Source of the DNA: Synechococcus sp. RSCCF101
Lineage (GTDB): Bacteria; Cyanobacteriota; Cyanobacteriia; PCC-6307; Cyanobiaceae
Reading direction: 5' to 3'
Assembly: GCF_008807075.1 (NCBI RefSeq)
Contig: NZ_CP035632.1
Location: forward strand, 124,001-188,000
DNA: 64,000 nt
In this document: positions 17,144 through 26,382 of the stretch, in pieces
Numbering within the stretch: the first letter of the stretch is position 1
Layout of the letters: the number at the start of each line of letters is the position of its first letter
Notes under the pieces: model-generated
Told to the model about the DNA's origin: nothing
Database searches by the model: none
Seen by the model: only the letters and a program-made list of their open reading frames with translations
Position numbers and translations under genes: made by a program

Positions 17144-18175
17144 TCACTGAATGCTGAGGCGATGAACACGGGCGTGGTTGAGCCTGAGGGTCAGGTTCAT
17201 GCGGTTGACATTGAGTGGACGCAGAGCCTGGAACAGACCCTGTTGCAGCGTGTCGAGATAGTCGTCTGCGATCACGTTGTCCGGGGCATTCGCCAGGACG
17301 GTGACATGAGCCTGGTCGCCTTTGACATTGACGCTGACCAGGCGAATCTGGGACTGCTCGGTCACATTCGGATAGCGCTGCCGGATGCGTTGGAGCTGTT
17401 CCGAAACCGTTCTGGAGGCCACCTCGTTTCGTCCTGTGATGCGCAAGGGCCAGCTGATGACGATCACGCCGACAAGCAAGAGTGCCAGCCTTTTCAGGAG
17501 GCTCTTCCAGCTGCCAAATCCGTAAGAGATGTAGATCGTGAAGCTGGCAACGCAGATGCCGACAAGGTTGGAGAGGAAGAGCAGAAAACCGCCGGAGAGA
17601 ATCTGCCAGCGATTGAGCTGACCAATCCCGAACGCTGTCACCACCTCGCCCGACGTCCCCAGAGCGATGCCGGCCACGCACAGGGGAGGGACCAGGGCCA
17701 CGGCAATCGCAACGCCTGCGATGGAATTGGGAATGTCCTTCCGAATGGATGCGTAGGCCCCGGCAACGCCTGCAAACAAGGCAATGAGAAGGTCGAGCAG
17801 GCTCGGATGCGTGCGACTGATGATCTCGCTGTCGACCAGGTCGTAGGGGGTTGCCAGATTCAGGAGGCAGGCTGTGCTGATTGTCGCGATCACACCAAAC
17901 GCCAGCGTCAGAAGCGAGCGACGCATGAGGCGGTAGTCGTCGATGGCCAGCGCAAAAGCGAAGCTCTGAATGGGGTTCATCAGAGGCGCGATGATCATGG
18001 CTCCCACCACAACGCTCTGGTTGTTGGTCATCAGACCCAGGCTTGCAATCGCTGCAGCACTGAGGAGCAGAATCAGAAAGGGCTGGCTCAGGCCGGCCTG
18101 ACCCTGCATGCCCAGACGCATTTCGGTCTGCGTGCGCCGATTCTCGTTGGCGCTGGCGGCGGGGGCCGTGCTCAT
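17144..18175 (-). CDS. DUF389 family membrane protein
   Basis: DUF389 proteins (TIGR00341-like) are polytopic membrane proteins of unknown function. This 343-residue example has the family motifs NNQSVVVGAMIIAPLMNPI and GVAGAYASIRKDIPNSIAGV-type segments, about six spans, and ALVPPLCVAGIALG. A soluble C-terminal domain of about 115 residues follows. It lies 7 bases after the stop of an HlyD-like periplasmic adaptor gene and is last in the four-gene efflux operon that begins at 21566, which hints at a transport-linked role. No function is assigned. Confidence 0.85.
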   Translation of the reverse strand: MSTAPAASANENRRTQTEMRLGMQGQAGLSQPFLILLLSAAAIASLGLMTNNQSVVVGAMIIAPLMNPIQSFAFALAIDDYRLMRRSLLTLAFGVIATISTACLLNLATPYDLVDSEIISRTHPSLLDLLIALFAGVAGAYASIRKDIPNSIAGVAIAVALVPPLCVAGIALGTSGEVVTAFGIGQLNRWQILSGGFLLFLSNLVGICVASFTIYISYGFGSWKSLLKRLALLLVGVIVISWPLRITGRNEVASRTVSEQLQRIRQRYPNVTEQSQIRLVSVNVKGDQAHVTVLANAPDNVIADDYLDTLQQGLFQALRPLNVNRMNLTLRLNHARVHRLSIQ

Positions 18176-18182
18176 GCCTGTC

Positions 18183-19289
18183 TCAATTGCTGTTGCTGCT
18201 GTTCGCGCGAATCAGCACGGAGGCCGTGCTGCCCAGTCGGAGGGCGATCGAATCGGGCACCTCGTCAATGGTCACCTTCACTGGAATCCGCTGTGCCAGA
18301 CGGATCCACTCAAACGTGGCTTCCACATTGGGGAGCAGGTTCTGGCCTGTGCTGCCGGTCTGTTGGAAGATGCCCCAGCCGAGGCTGTCGACGGTGCCGT
18401 CAAGCGGTTGATTCGGGTGGCTCATCAGCGTCACGACGGCGTCATCGCCCGCGTTGACCCTGCGAATCCAGGTTTCCCGGATGTAGGCATCCACCCAGAA
18501 GCTGTTCTTGTCCACCAGAGCCAGGGCTGGTTGATTGGCCACGGTCTGTCTGCCGAGGCGGAGGTTGAGGTTGGTGACATAGCCATCCACCGGGGCTCTC
18601 ACTTCGGTGAATTCCAGGTTGAGCTCCGCATCCCGAACCGCCGACTGGGCTGACCTCAGCTGGGCGTTCTTGTCGCCCGGCGCTCCCTGCTTGGCGATGG
18701 CCTCCTGCAGAGAGGCCTGCTTCTGCAGCAACTCTTTCTTCGCTTCCAGCAGTGCGGCCTCGGCTTCATCCACATTGGACTGGGACACGACGAAGTTGGT
18801 CTCATCATCATCAAAATCCCGTTGGGTGATGCTGCCCGATGCGATCAGCGCCTTGCCGCGGTCGTAGTTCTTCTGGTCTTCCCGGAGCTGAACCTGTGCG
18901 GCCTTGAGGGTGGATTCCTTCTGCTGGATCACGGAGCGGGCCTGAACCACGGAGGCCCGCTCCACCTCAACCTGGCGCGCCAGTGTCGTGAGTTCCACGC
19001 GGGTGTCATCCAGCTCTGCGGCCGCTTTGTCGAGCGCCACCTGGAAGGTGCGCGGATCGATGCGAAACAGCAGATCGCCCTCGGCCACCTCCTGATTGTC
19101 CCGGATCGGCAGCTCCACGATGGGACCGGACACGCGCGGTGCAATCTCGATCACATTGGCCCGCACCTGTCCGTCACGCGTCCAGGGATTCACGACCCAT
19201 TGATGCAGCTTCCACACGGCCAGCCCTGCCGCCACCAGAACCACAGCGGCGGTGGGGCCATAGCGCTTGATCAGGGGGCGATCGGTCAT
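18183..19289 (-). CDS. HlyD/AaeA-like membrane fusion protein
   Basis: A periplasmic adaptor that links an inner-membrane pump to an outer-membrane exit. The 368-residue protein has an N-terminal membrane anchor (GPTAAVVLVAAGLAVWKL), and then the biotinyl-lipoyl half-motif WTRDGQVRANVIEIAPRVSG. A coiled-coil hairpin rich in Lys, Gln and Ala (about 90-200) and a beta-barrel region (EVRAPVDGYVTNLNLRLG) follow. The N-terminal pattern is that of the AaeA/EmrA class. It overlaps the DUF1656 (AaeX-like) gene by 4 bases and follows an FUSC/AaeB-like pump, so it is the adaptor of that efflux system. Confidence 0.88.
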   Translation of the reverse strand: MTDRPLIKRYGPTAAVVLVAAGLAVWKLHQWVVNPWTRDGQVRANVIEIAPRVSGPIVELPIRDNQEVAEGDLLFRIDPRTFQVALDKAAAELDDTRVELTTLARQVEVERASVVQARSVIQQKESTLKAAQVQLREDQKNYDRGKALIASGSITQRDFDDDETNFVVSQSNVDEAEAALLEAKKELLQKQASLQEAIAKQGAPGDKNAQLRSAQSAVRDAELNLEFTEVRAPVDGYVTNLNLRLGRQTVANQPALALVDKNSFWVDAYIRETWIRRVNAGDDAVVTLMSHPNQPLDGTVDSLGWGIFQQTGSTGQNLLPNVEATFEWIRLAQRIPVKVTIDEVPDSIALRLGSTASVLIRANSSNSN

Positions 19290-19507
19290 GACGGAATGAG
19301 GAGGGTGCTGATGAGAACCGTGTAGATCACGACGAACGAGAGATAAACGAGTAGGGGCGACTCAAAGCGGTCTGCCAATCCATACCGGTTCAGAGTTTTG
19401 CACGTGAACCAGGTTGCCGCAATGGCGAGTGCAACAGAGACCAGAAGTGGTGACAGGTAGATGCCACGGAACTCCACCTCTTTTGGTGTGAACAGCGCTT
19501 GCGTCAT
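19286..19507 (-). CDS. DUF1656 (AaeX-like) small membrane protein
   Basis: The 73-residue protein has two membrane spans (LLVSVALAIAATWFTCKTL and LVYLSFVVIYTVLISTLLI) and an N-terminal PKEVEFRGIYLSPLLVS, typical of DUF1656/AaeX proteins encoded between the pump and the adaptor of AaeAB-type efflux systems. It sits exactly there: 7 bases after the FUSC pump gene and overlapping the adaptor gene (ATGA). Its precise role is not established in the family. Confidence 0.85.
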   Translation of the reverse strand: MTQALFTPKEVEFRGIYLSPLLVSVALAIAATWFTCKTLNRYGLADRFESPLLVYLSFVVIYTVLISTLLIPS

Positions 19508-19514
19508 CAGTGCT

Positions 19515-21566
19515 CTAGAGCCCGCTCCACGGTAAGGGCGGCCTGGGCCAGTTGGCCCATGGAATCGAGCGATCCTGATGGGCCAGCCGCTCCAGACTCC
19601 ACAGCAGTTGCCAACTGCTTCCTGCGAAGACCGCCTGGTCGTCCGATCGTTCGCGCACCGCAGGTGAGCCGTTGCCGGGCCCGGTGGCCTGCTGCTGATC
19701 GAGCTGGCTCTGGAGCACCGTCATGCTGGCTGCGAGCGACTTGCCTGTCTGCGATCCGGCCGTTTCCGGCCTGGTTGTGTCCGTCGGACCGGGCTGAATC
19801 GGCCGCTCGCCGTCCTCCGGCCTGAAGGCCCACCAGGTGCTGAGCCAGAACTGACAATCCTCGCAGCGGCTGATCAGTTCATCGAGCTCCTCCACGGGGA
19901 TGGGAAGGCGTTTGGCGTTGAGTTTGCCGAGCAGCCCCCGCATTTCAGAGGGTGCGCTCAGAGCTGAGCCATAGCCCCACAGCATCGGCCTGGCGATGGT
20001 CATCCTGCCGGCAAGGCGGACGAAGCGCTGGTAGAGCCGCAGGAAGATGGCTTCATTGGATGAGGAGAAGGGCAGCTCTCCCACCACCGTGATGACAAGA
20101 CAGATGATGATCCAGAGCATCGCATTGTTCAACACAGCCATGAAGCTGAAGTTCTGAACATTGGTGATTCCAAGCACGGCGATCACCACGATCGGCATCA
20201 CGATTCGTGCCAAGCCGTTCTTGTACTTCCAGATCGTGATTCCTGCGGCCATCAGAAACAACACACTCGCCAGCGCGCTGAAGCCACTCAGGCGGGTCAG
20301 CACCAGCACCTGCAGCAGCCCCCCGATCAGCACCCCCTGCAGCACATAGGTGAGCAGCTTGTAGGCCGGAGCACCGAAGTTGGTGCAGAAGACCATGGAG
20401 ATCGGCGCCAACAGCACCACCACCGTGGGACCGGTCGGGATATCCGGCAGATAGATCCAGAGGAGGGCGCCGGCAAGAACCGTGAGTGTCACCTGGGCGC
20501 CGGCGATCACGTCGTCCTCGAGGTGGTGCGAGGGCTTCAGGGGTTGCGGCCTCCGGCCTCCCGCTGGTTCATCTGCCGCTGCCTCCAGCGGGCCGGTCAG
20601 CCGATCCAATGTGCGCAGACAGCGCTGCGTGATCGCCAACAGCGCCTCGTCCTGCTGGCTGGTTCCAGGTTTGTGGGCTCTGCGCTCAGCGATCGGCTCG
20701 AGCCGGGCGTGCTCAGGCGCTTCGGGCCCAGGTGATTCGGGGCTGGGCCCGAGGGCCTGCTCCAGCTTCAGCCTGGAGCCCTGCCAGAGCGAGACCGCCC
20801 GCTCGCGAACGGTGGCGGGAGCATGCTCCACCGACTGCCAGAGACGGTCGAGGGCATCGGCAATGGCGCGCAGCTGTCCGCGGTCCCCGATCGGCTCGGC
20901 TGCGCTGAGGGGCACCGACTGGATCGCTGTTGCCGCCGCCTGCTGCCGCTTGCGGTAGTCCGCCAGGGGTGTGGGTTCCGGGCTGGCCAGGGTGGCCGAG
21001 ATAACGTCCGCCAGGCTGAGGATGGCCTGCCTGCACTCGGTCCAGCTGGCGGGGATTGCAGGCCGGGGAGGGGCCGGGTCCCTGATCAGCAGAGCGAAGA
21101 GGGTGTAGCTGAGGATGCCGCAGATCGTTTCCTGCAATCGTTCCACGGCGGTGAAGAAGAATGCCGCCCCATCCGGTGGGCCGGAGCCGATCGCGATGAT
21201 CGGAGTCACGAAGCCGGCCACGTTCCAGGCGTAGGGATGGGGGCTGCGTCGCATGAAGAACGCGCAGAGCCCCACCCAGGCCGCCACGCTGATCAGAAAG
21301 GGCCAGCGCTCCTGGGGGAATGTGGCCACGATCGCGAAGGCCACTCCTGCCCCCACCAGGGATCCCAGCAGCCGCAGCCAGGCTTTCTGGAGGGCGGGGC
21401 CCACCGGAGCCACGGCCAGAACGAACACGGAAATGCCCGCCCACAGAGGCTTGTTCCATTCCATCCCGAGGGACACGCCGTAGGCGAGCACCAGAGCCAG
21501 GCCGGCCCGCAGGCCGGCCCGGACATCCGCTCGGGCGAACACCGCCATCGGTGCAGCACGCTTCAT
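19515..21566 (-). CDS. FUSC family (AaeB-like) efflux protein
   Basis: An inner-membrane pump of the fusaric acid resistance / aromatic acid exporter family. In enterobacteria AaeB exports hydroxybenzoic acids. The 683-residue protein has an N-terminal membrane block (ADVRAGLRAGLALVLAYGV through NVAGFVTPIIAIGSGP, six or so spans). A soluble middle of about 170 residues and a second membrane block (GALLWIYLPDIPTGPTVVVL to AMLWIIICLVITVVGEL) follow, then a cytoplasmic tail. It is first in the operon with the DUF1656, HlyD-like and DUF389 genes. An ATG 6 codons on (MAVFARADVRAG) is an alternative start. The substrate is unknown; aromatic acids are an inference from family and context. Confidence 0.85.
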   Translation of the reverse strand: MKRAAPMAVFARADVRAGLRAGLALVLAYGVSLGMEWNKPLWAGISVFVLAVAPVGPALQKAWLRLLGSLVGAGVAFAIVATFPQERWPFLISVAAWVGLCAFFMRRSPHPYAWNVAGFVTPIIAIGSGPPDGAAFFFTAVERLQETICGILSYTLFALLIRDPAPPRPAIPASWTECRQAILSLADVISATLASPEPTPLADYRKRQQAAATAIQSVPLSAAEPIGDRGQLRAIADALDRLWQSVEHAPATVRERAVSLWQGSRLKLEQALGPSPESPGPEAPEHARLEPIAERRAHKPGTSQQDEALLAITQRCLRTLDRLTGPLEAAADEPAGGRRPQPLKPSHHLEDDVIAGAQVTLTVLAGALLWIYLPDIPTGPTVVVLLAPISMVFCTNFGAPAYKLLTYVLQGVLIGGLLQVLVLTRLSGFSALASVLFLMAAGITIWKYKNGLARIVMPIVVIAVLGITNVQNFSFMAVLNNAMLWIIICLVITVVGELPFSSSNEAIFLRLYQRFVRLAGRMTIARPMLWGYGSALSAPSEMRGLLGKLNAKRLPIPVEELDELISRCEDCQFWLSTWWAFRPEDGERPIQPGPTDTTRPETAGSQTGKSLAASMTVLQSQLDQQQATGPGNGSPAVRERSDDQAVFAGSSWQLLWSLERLAHQDRSIPWANWPRPPLPWSGL

Positions 21567-21609
21567 CAGGGGAGGACCGTCGCCTCAGCCGGGGTCCGAT
21601 CTCGCGGCG

Positions 21610-22725
21610 TTATTCGCCTTCCGGCCAGCGCAGCGGCCGGGTGGCCAGCGGTTTGCGAGGCTCAGTCCGTCGGGTCAGGCCGTTCTGACGCAGTCGGTAG
21701 AGGAACTGATCAAAGCGGTCGCCACCGAAGAAGGGCTCGTTGTTGATCACCATCAGGGGAACACCACCGTGCCCGGTCTTCGCCATGCCCTCGGCATTGT
21801 CGATCCAGCACTGATCGATCTGCTTGGGGTTGTTGCGGATGAAGCGGATCGCTTCGTCGTAATCCAGCCCGTCGACGCGGTTCATGTACTCCTTGACGAA
21901 GTTGGGCCAGTGACCCTTGCGGTAGTCGACCCGGGCATCGGGGTTGCTGGGATGCACCACTCCACTCCAGATCAGGTAGGAGACCTGATTGACGAAATCG
22001 AGTGCTTTGCCCTTCTTCTCGGCGTAGCAGGCCAGCCGGGTGAGCCAGAAGATGTAGGGCTGCTTCTCGGGCGGGTGGGTGAAGAGCCAGTTGTCGGGCC
22101 CGGGAACCTGCCCCTTGGGGTTCCACACCTGCCAGATCGGATCCGGAACCGGGAAGTTGAACGGCACGCCGAGGTACTTGCCCTGGCGCGGAGCGTCCCA
22201 GACGGTGTCAGGAACCTTGTAGGGCAGGCCGAAGAGTCCGCCGGCCTTGCCACTGCCACCTTTGGTGGAGCGGACGGCCACCGGCAGCACCGGGCGGATG
22301 TTGACGTTGACGTTGTAGTTGGAATTCAGATAGACGAGCCGTTGCAGCGCCAGGTAGCTGTAGGGGCTCCGCATCGACCAGTACACGTCCACTTCCAGTG
22401 GATCGTTCTCCGTGACGATGCGTGTGCGCGGGGTGGGAACCCCGCTTTTCTGAGGTGGATAGATGTTGTCGTGGAAATGAGTCCACAGGAAGGCCTCCGG
22501 ATTCATCTGCGGGTCATCGGTCACCGGCATCGGAGGCAGATCGGGCACCGCGGGATCCTTCGGCCAGGTGGTGTCCAGACCGGTATTCAGCCGGTCCATC
22601 AGTTGCGGCGTGATGCGAGGGAAGTCCTCAGCGGACACCGCAGCGGGCAAACCAAGGCTGGCCATGGCGCAGAGAGCCGCCAGCTTTCGGAGCGAGCGGG
22701 AGAATCTTGTTGGCGTCATCGACAC
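21610..22725 (-). CDS. Exported HCCA-isomerase/DsbA-like thioredoxin-fold protein
   Basis: The 371-residue protein has a signal peptide (ALCAMASLGLPAAVSA, cleavage before EDF). After a linker of about 75 residues comes a domain resembling the 2-hydroxychromene-2-carboxylate isomerase / kappa-GST branch of the DsbA family. VDVYWSMRSPYSYLALQ holds the position of the catalytic Ser (Ser120-Pro-Tyr-Ser), and GGVPLMVINNEPFFGGDRFD is the cis-Pro loop. There is no CXXC, so it is not a disulfide oxidase. Export of this fold without CXXC is unusual. It lies 43 bases upstream of the FUSC pump gene on the same strand, suggesting a shared small-molecule (perhaps aromatic) substrate. Confidence 0.72.
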   Translation of the reverse strand: MSMTPTRFSRSLRKLAALCAMASLGLPAAVSAEDFPRITPQLMDRLNTGLDTTWPKDPAVPDLPPMPVTDDPQMNPEAFLWTHFHDNIYPPQKSGVPTPRTRIVTENDPLEVDVYWSMRSPYSYLALQRLVYLNSNYNVNVNIRPVLPVAVRSTKGGSGKAGGLFGLPYKVPDTVWDAPRQGKYLGVPFNFPVPDPIWQVWNPKGQVPGPDNWLFTHPPEKQPYIFWLTRLACYAEKKGKALDFVNQVSYLIWSGVVHPSNPDARVDYRKGHWPNFVKEYMNRVDGLDYDEAIRFIRNNPKQIDQCWIDNAEGMAKTGHGGVPLMVINNEPFFGGDRFDQFLYRLRQNGLTRRTEPRKPLATRPLRWPEGE

Positions 22726-23095
22726 GATTGTGAGCAGTGATCTGACCGTAGACGGCTTTCAAGCTTTGGCCACGACGACCCGGCGCCATCGAGGCGGATG
22801 TTGCAAACCTTTGCCTCGAGAGGCTGCTGCCGCTGCTGAGCCAGTTCGATGGGAAATGGTGTCAGTTGCCTGCTTCTGCGGATGCTGTCAACCCATGTGT
22901 TGTGTTTCTTTCTTTGCTGAGACATGTCGGCTCTGTGGTGTTCGCAGCACGATCCTGATCTCTGAGGCAACCTGTCGATCAAGGCCGGCACGATCTCCCT
23001 CGCCTGCTGATGGATGCCCATCCCGGCAGTGAGACGGCTGTTGCCGACCCACTGATCAGCCAGCGGACGACCGACCGATTTCCAGCCAACAGCCC
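22726..23095. other. Divergent intergenic region, no gene seen
   Basis: These 370 bases separate the minus-strand HCCA-like gene from the plus-strand permease gene. No convincing reading frame, hairpin or repeat is seen. It presumably carries both promoters. Base composition is somewhat less GC-rich near 22880-22930. Confidence 0.5.
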
Positions 23096-24403
23096 GTGAC
23101 CCCACAGACCGAGAGCCGCCCCACCATCCCGACGCGGGCCGCCATCGCCCTGGGGATCGGCTCCATGGTCGGGGCGGGCATCTTCGCCCTCCTGGGAGTG
23201 GCGGCGACCCGCGCCGGTTCCGCCCTCTGGCTCTCCTTTCTGGCTGCCGGCCTGATTGCACTCCTCACTGGCCATTCCTTCGCCGAGCTGGGCATCCGCT
23301 ATCCCTCGCGCGGTGGCGTGGTGCAGTACCTCGCTCAGGCCTTCGGTCCCGGGCTGTTTTCGGGTGGGAGTTCAATCCTCTACTACATCGCCCAGTTGAT
23401 CGGCATGGCGATGATCTCCCTCTCCTTCGGGCGGTTCGTGGCCCAGCTGCTCAACGTTGCCCCGGCCAGTGCCGACAGTGCCGAGAAGGGCTTTGCGTCG
23501 GCGTTGATCCTTGGCCTGATGCTGTTGAACCTCGTCGGTTCGAAGCTCGTGGCCGTGGCACAGCGGCTGATCGTGCTGGTGAACCTCGGCATCCTGACGC
23601 TGTTCACCGTCGCTCTGGCCTTTCACGCGGAGCCCTCTCGCCTGGCCGTGTCGACCTGGCCGGAGCCGGCACCCATTCTGGGCAGCCTGGCGCTCACCTT
23701 CTTCGGCTTCACCGGTTTCGCCGTTGTGAGCAACGCGGTGGAGCGGTTGCGCGAGCCGCGCCGCGACCTGCCACGCGCCATGTATGGCTCCATCGGTCTG
23801 GTGCTGCTGCTGTATGTGGCTCTGGCTGCGGTGGTGTCGGCCTCGGTTGATGCTCAGACGCTCTCCGGGAGCGGTGCCACGCTGCTGGCCGACGTCGCCC
23901 GCCAGAACTTCGGCGAGGCCGGCTACTACCTCCTTCTGGTTGTTGCCATTCTGGCCACGGTCACCTGCCTCAATTCCGGCCTGTTCGGTGTCACCGGCAT
24001 CACCTATACCCTTGCGGTCAACGGGCAGCTTCCATCGCGCTTTCAGAAGAGCATCGGTTTCAGCACGCGCGGGCTCACCATCTCGGCGGCGATCGGCCTG
24101 ACCCTGGTGAACACCCTGTCGCTGACGACCGTGGCCTCGATCGGCAGCGCCACATCGCTTCTGGTGTACTCGCTGGTCAACGTGGGCGCCGTGATTCTGC
24201 TGCCGAAGCAAGGCCTTCATCGCGTCATCACCCTGGCCAGCGTGGCGGCCTGCGGCCTGGCGATCGTTGTCTGGATCGCCTACACCGCCCAGACCAAGCC
24301 AAGCAGCTTTGGCATCTTCCTCGCCTTCACGGCTGCGGCCTTCATTGCCGAAGCCCTGTTGCAGCGCTTCCACAAGCGTCGCGGGCGGCTGGCGGCGGGC
24401 TGA
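23096..24403 (+). CDS. APC family amino acid/amine permease
   Basis: An inner-membrane secondary transporter of the amino acid-polyamine-organocation superfamily, usually proton- or antiport-coupled. The 435-residue protein starts with the TM1 glycine motif AIALGIGSMVGAGIFALLG, has about twelve spans, and the TM6-7 region ALTFFGFTGFAVVSNAVERLREPRRDLPR-type signature. The GTG at 23096 (GTG ACC CCA CAG) leaves a short polar N-terminus before TM1. It is transcribed away from the efflux operon and towards a convergent porin gene. Substrate not predictable. Confidence 0.88.
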   Translation: MTPQTESRPTIPTRAAIALGIGSMVGAGIFALLGVAATRAGSALWLSFLAAGLIALLTGHSFAELGIRYPSRGGVVQYLAQAFGPGLFSGGSSILYYIAQLIGMAMISLSFGRFVAQLLNVAPASADSAEKGFASALILGLMLLNLVGSKLVAVAQRLIVLVNLGILTLFTVALAFHAEPSRLAVSTWPEPAPILGSLALTFFGFTGFAVVSNAVERLREPRRDLPRAMYGSIGLVLLLYVALAAVVSASVDAQTLSGSGATLLADVARQNFGEAGYYLLLVVAILATVTCLNSGLFGVTGITYTLAVNGQLPSRFQKSIGFSTRGLTISAAIGLTLVNTLSLTTVASIGSATSLLVYSLVNVGAVILLPKQGLHRVITLASVAACGLAIVVWIAYTAQTKPSSFGIFLAFTAAAFIAEALLQRFHKRRGRLAAG

Positions 24404-24427
24404 TGCCTCAGCCGCCCCGCCTGCCGA

Positions 24428-26158
24428 TCAGAAGGCCAGCTGAAGCCTTGAGCCGATCACCAGCGAGCCATCGCTGGCTGAGAGAAAGGGATTGAAGATG
24501 TACTGAGCATCGAAGGTGAGCCGCATCGCCGGAGTGATGGCGAAGTTGTAGTAGAACTCCACGCCCTGCTCATTCTCGAAGTCCCTCGGCTCTGAGCCCG
24601 TGAGCAGACTCTTGATCCGGCTCACGTTCTGAAGACTCTCCACCGTTCCCCGCGAGAAATCCAGGTAGTACCAGCCGAAACCGAATTCGTCGTAGGGCCG
24701 GCCCGTGATCATTCCCTTGCCGCCCATCCCCAGGCTGGCGAAGCGTCGGATCAGGTTCGAGCTGTCCGGTCCGGCACCGAAGCGTGCGAACACGCCCGCT
24801 CCGCGGGGGGTGTAGAAGGTGAGATCGGGATCGAGCCGATTCTCAGGCACACGGTAGAAGTACTGATCGAACGTCAACCAGAACATCGAGCCTCCATCGG
24901 AGCTGTTGAGAGCGTCGCCGAAGCGAATCTCCCCATCCGCAGCGAACGAGCTGGGATCGGCAAAGTCGACACTTCCTTTCGATGACCACAGCCCGCCCAG
25001 GATCAGGCTGCCGGGGAGGTCCGTCTGTCCCCAGCGGTAGGTGAACTGCTGCGCGATGGTCACGTCCTTGAAGAAGTCGTCGGCGAAGTTCTCGGCCGAG
25101 CCATTCGGATCGATCGCCACGGTGACGCTCTGCAGCGACGGCGTGACCTGCCACACCAGGCCGCCGTACCAGGTGGATTGCCAGGGGATGAACCCCCCGA
25201 GCATCATGTTGTTGTTGAGCGCGGTGTTGTTGAACTGGTATTTGCGATTCGAAGCAAAGACATTCAGATCAGCAAAGTTGATGCCGGTTGCCTTGCCCGC
25301 GATGGCCACCAGCTTGGGTGACCCAAGCTCCTGAAACAGGTAATACTCGGTCGGAAGGATATAGTCGCCCTCCTGCTGCACCGGGAATGTGGCCGAGTAA
25401 TTCACAGGGCTGAAGGAGCCCGCTCGCACATTCGCCGAATCACCGAACTTGGAATCCACCCCGACATGGATGAAGCCGCCCGGCCACAGGCCCACGGCCT
25501 CCGTGGAGATGGTCATGTTGAATGACGCGGTCTCCAGCCAGTCACCGCCGGGGTTGGTGCTGTTGCTGACGCTCTGATAGAAGGTCGTGGCGGTGAGATC
25601 AATGAAGATGCCGTTCTCCGCCAGGCTCTTGCGCCAGCCCCCCCAGTCGCCCAGCAGCTGGGTGTTGCCCCAGAAGCCGGCATCATCCACGCTGCTGGGT
25701 GCGCCGTAGGGAAACTCACTGGAGTGGAAGGTGCCGATCAGCGCTCCCAGGGCAAACAGCTGCTCCGCCTCGGCTTCGGCCTCGACCTCGCGGGATTCCG
25801 ATTCCGCGATCAGCAGAGGTTGTGAGCCCGTGAACCCCGCCAGTGGATCGAGAAGGCCGGCCTGAAGGTCGGTCGTTTCGCCGGCAGGAAAGGCCCGTTC
25901 ATTCCAACGTCCTTCGCTGGCCAGGCCAGGCCGGCCATCGGACGGGTCGTTGCTGAGGGGCTGCACGGGCCCGGGGGTGTGGGTGATCGCCTCCAGGCAG
26001 AACCCCTGGACTGTGGTTGCCGTGCAGGCCTGGCTTCCGGAGGCCTCCACCACCTCTGGGGAGGCGATCGCCAGCGGGGAGAACTCCTGCTCTTCAGCTC
26101 GCGCCGGATTCGCTCCAGCCAGAGCGATCGCGAGGAGCAGAACCGGCGCAGCTTTCAC
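24428..26158 (-). CDS. OprB-family carbohydrate-selective porin
   Basis: An outer-membrane beta-barrel for uptake of small solutes. The 576-residue protein has a signal peptide (APVLLLAIALAGANPARA). A disordered acidic region of about 110 residues with a cysteine pair (QACTATTVQGFC) follows, then the OprB barrel from about residue 155 (LGDWGGWRKSLAENGIFIDL, the conserved start) to the C-terminal VIGSRLQLAF with terminal Phe, as needed for barrel assembly. Many alternating strands are visible. It shares its layout with the porin at 41938-43554. The neighbouring permease and efflux genes make this a transport-rich segment. Confidence 0.88.
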   Translation of the reverse strand: MKAAPVLLLAIALAGANPARAEEQEFSPLAIASPEVVEASGSQACTATTVQGFCLEAITHTPGPVQPLSNDPSDGRPGLASEGRWNERAFPAGETTDLQAGLLDPLAGFTGSQPLLIAESESREVEAEAEAEQLFALGALIGTFHSSEFPYGAPSSVDDAGFWGNTQLLGDWGGWRKSLAENGIFIDLTATTFYQSVSNSTNPGGDWLETASFNMTISTEAVGLWPGGFIHVGVDSKFGDSANVRAGSFSPVNYSATFPVQQEGDYILPTEYYLFQELGSPKLVAIAGKATGINFADLNVFASNRKYQFNNTALNNNMMLGGFIPWQSTWYGGLVWQVTPSLQSVTVAIDPNGSAENFADDFFKDVTIAQQFTYRWGQTDLPGSLILGGLWSSKGSVDFADPSSFAADGEIRFGDALNSSDGGSMFWLTFDQYFYRVPENRLDPDLTFYTPRGAGVFARFGAGPDSSNLIRRFASLGMGGKGMITGRPYDEFGFGWYYLDFSRGTVESLQNVSRIKSLLTGSEPRDFENEQGVEFYYNFAITPAMRLTFDAQYIFNPFLSASDGSLVIGSRLQLAF

Positions 26159-26382
26159 AGAATCTCAACGTTTTGGCAACACTGTCATCTTTTCGCTCGT
26201 GCCGAGGCGCTGGCCAGACGCTTTGGAGGTTGCCCGTCTTTCGGTTCATCGCATGGGCTCCATCCCATTGCCTGCCCCCATCAGATCGCATGCCATGGAG
26301 TCCTGCTCTGGCATGGATGAGCCAGACCTGGCCCGGGCGGATCACGCCAGCATCATGTGATGGCGCTCACCTCAGACTCCCG

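Noticed and set aside
17126..18457. 443-codon plus-strand frame opposite the DUF389 gene
   Set aside because: Composition is a complement artefact; the DUF389 membrane pattern is on the minus strand.
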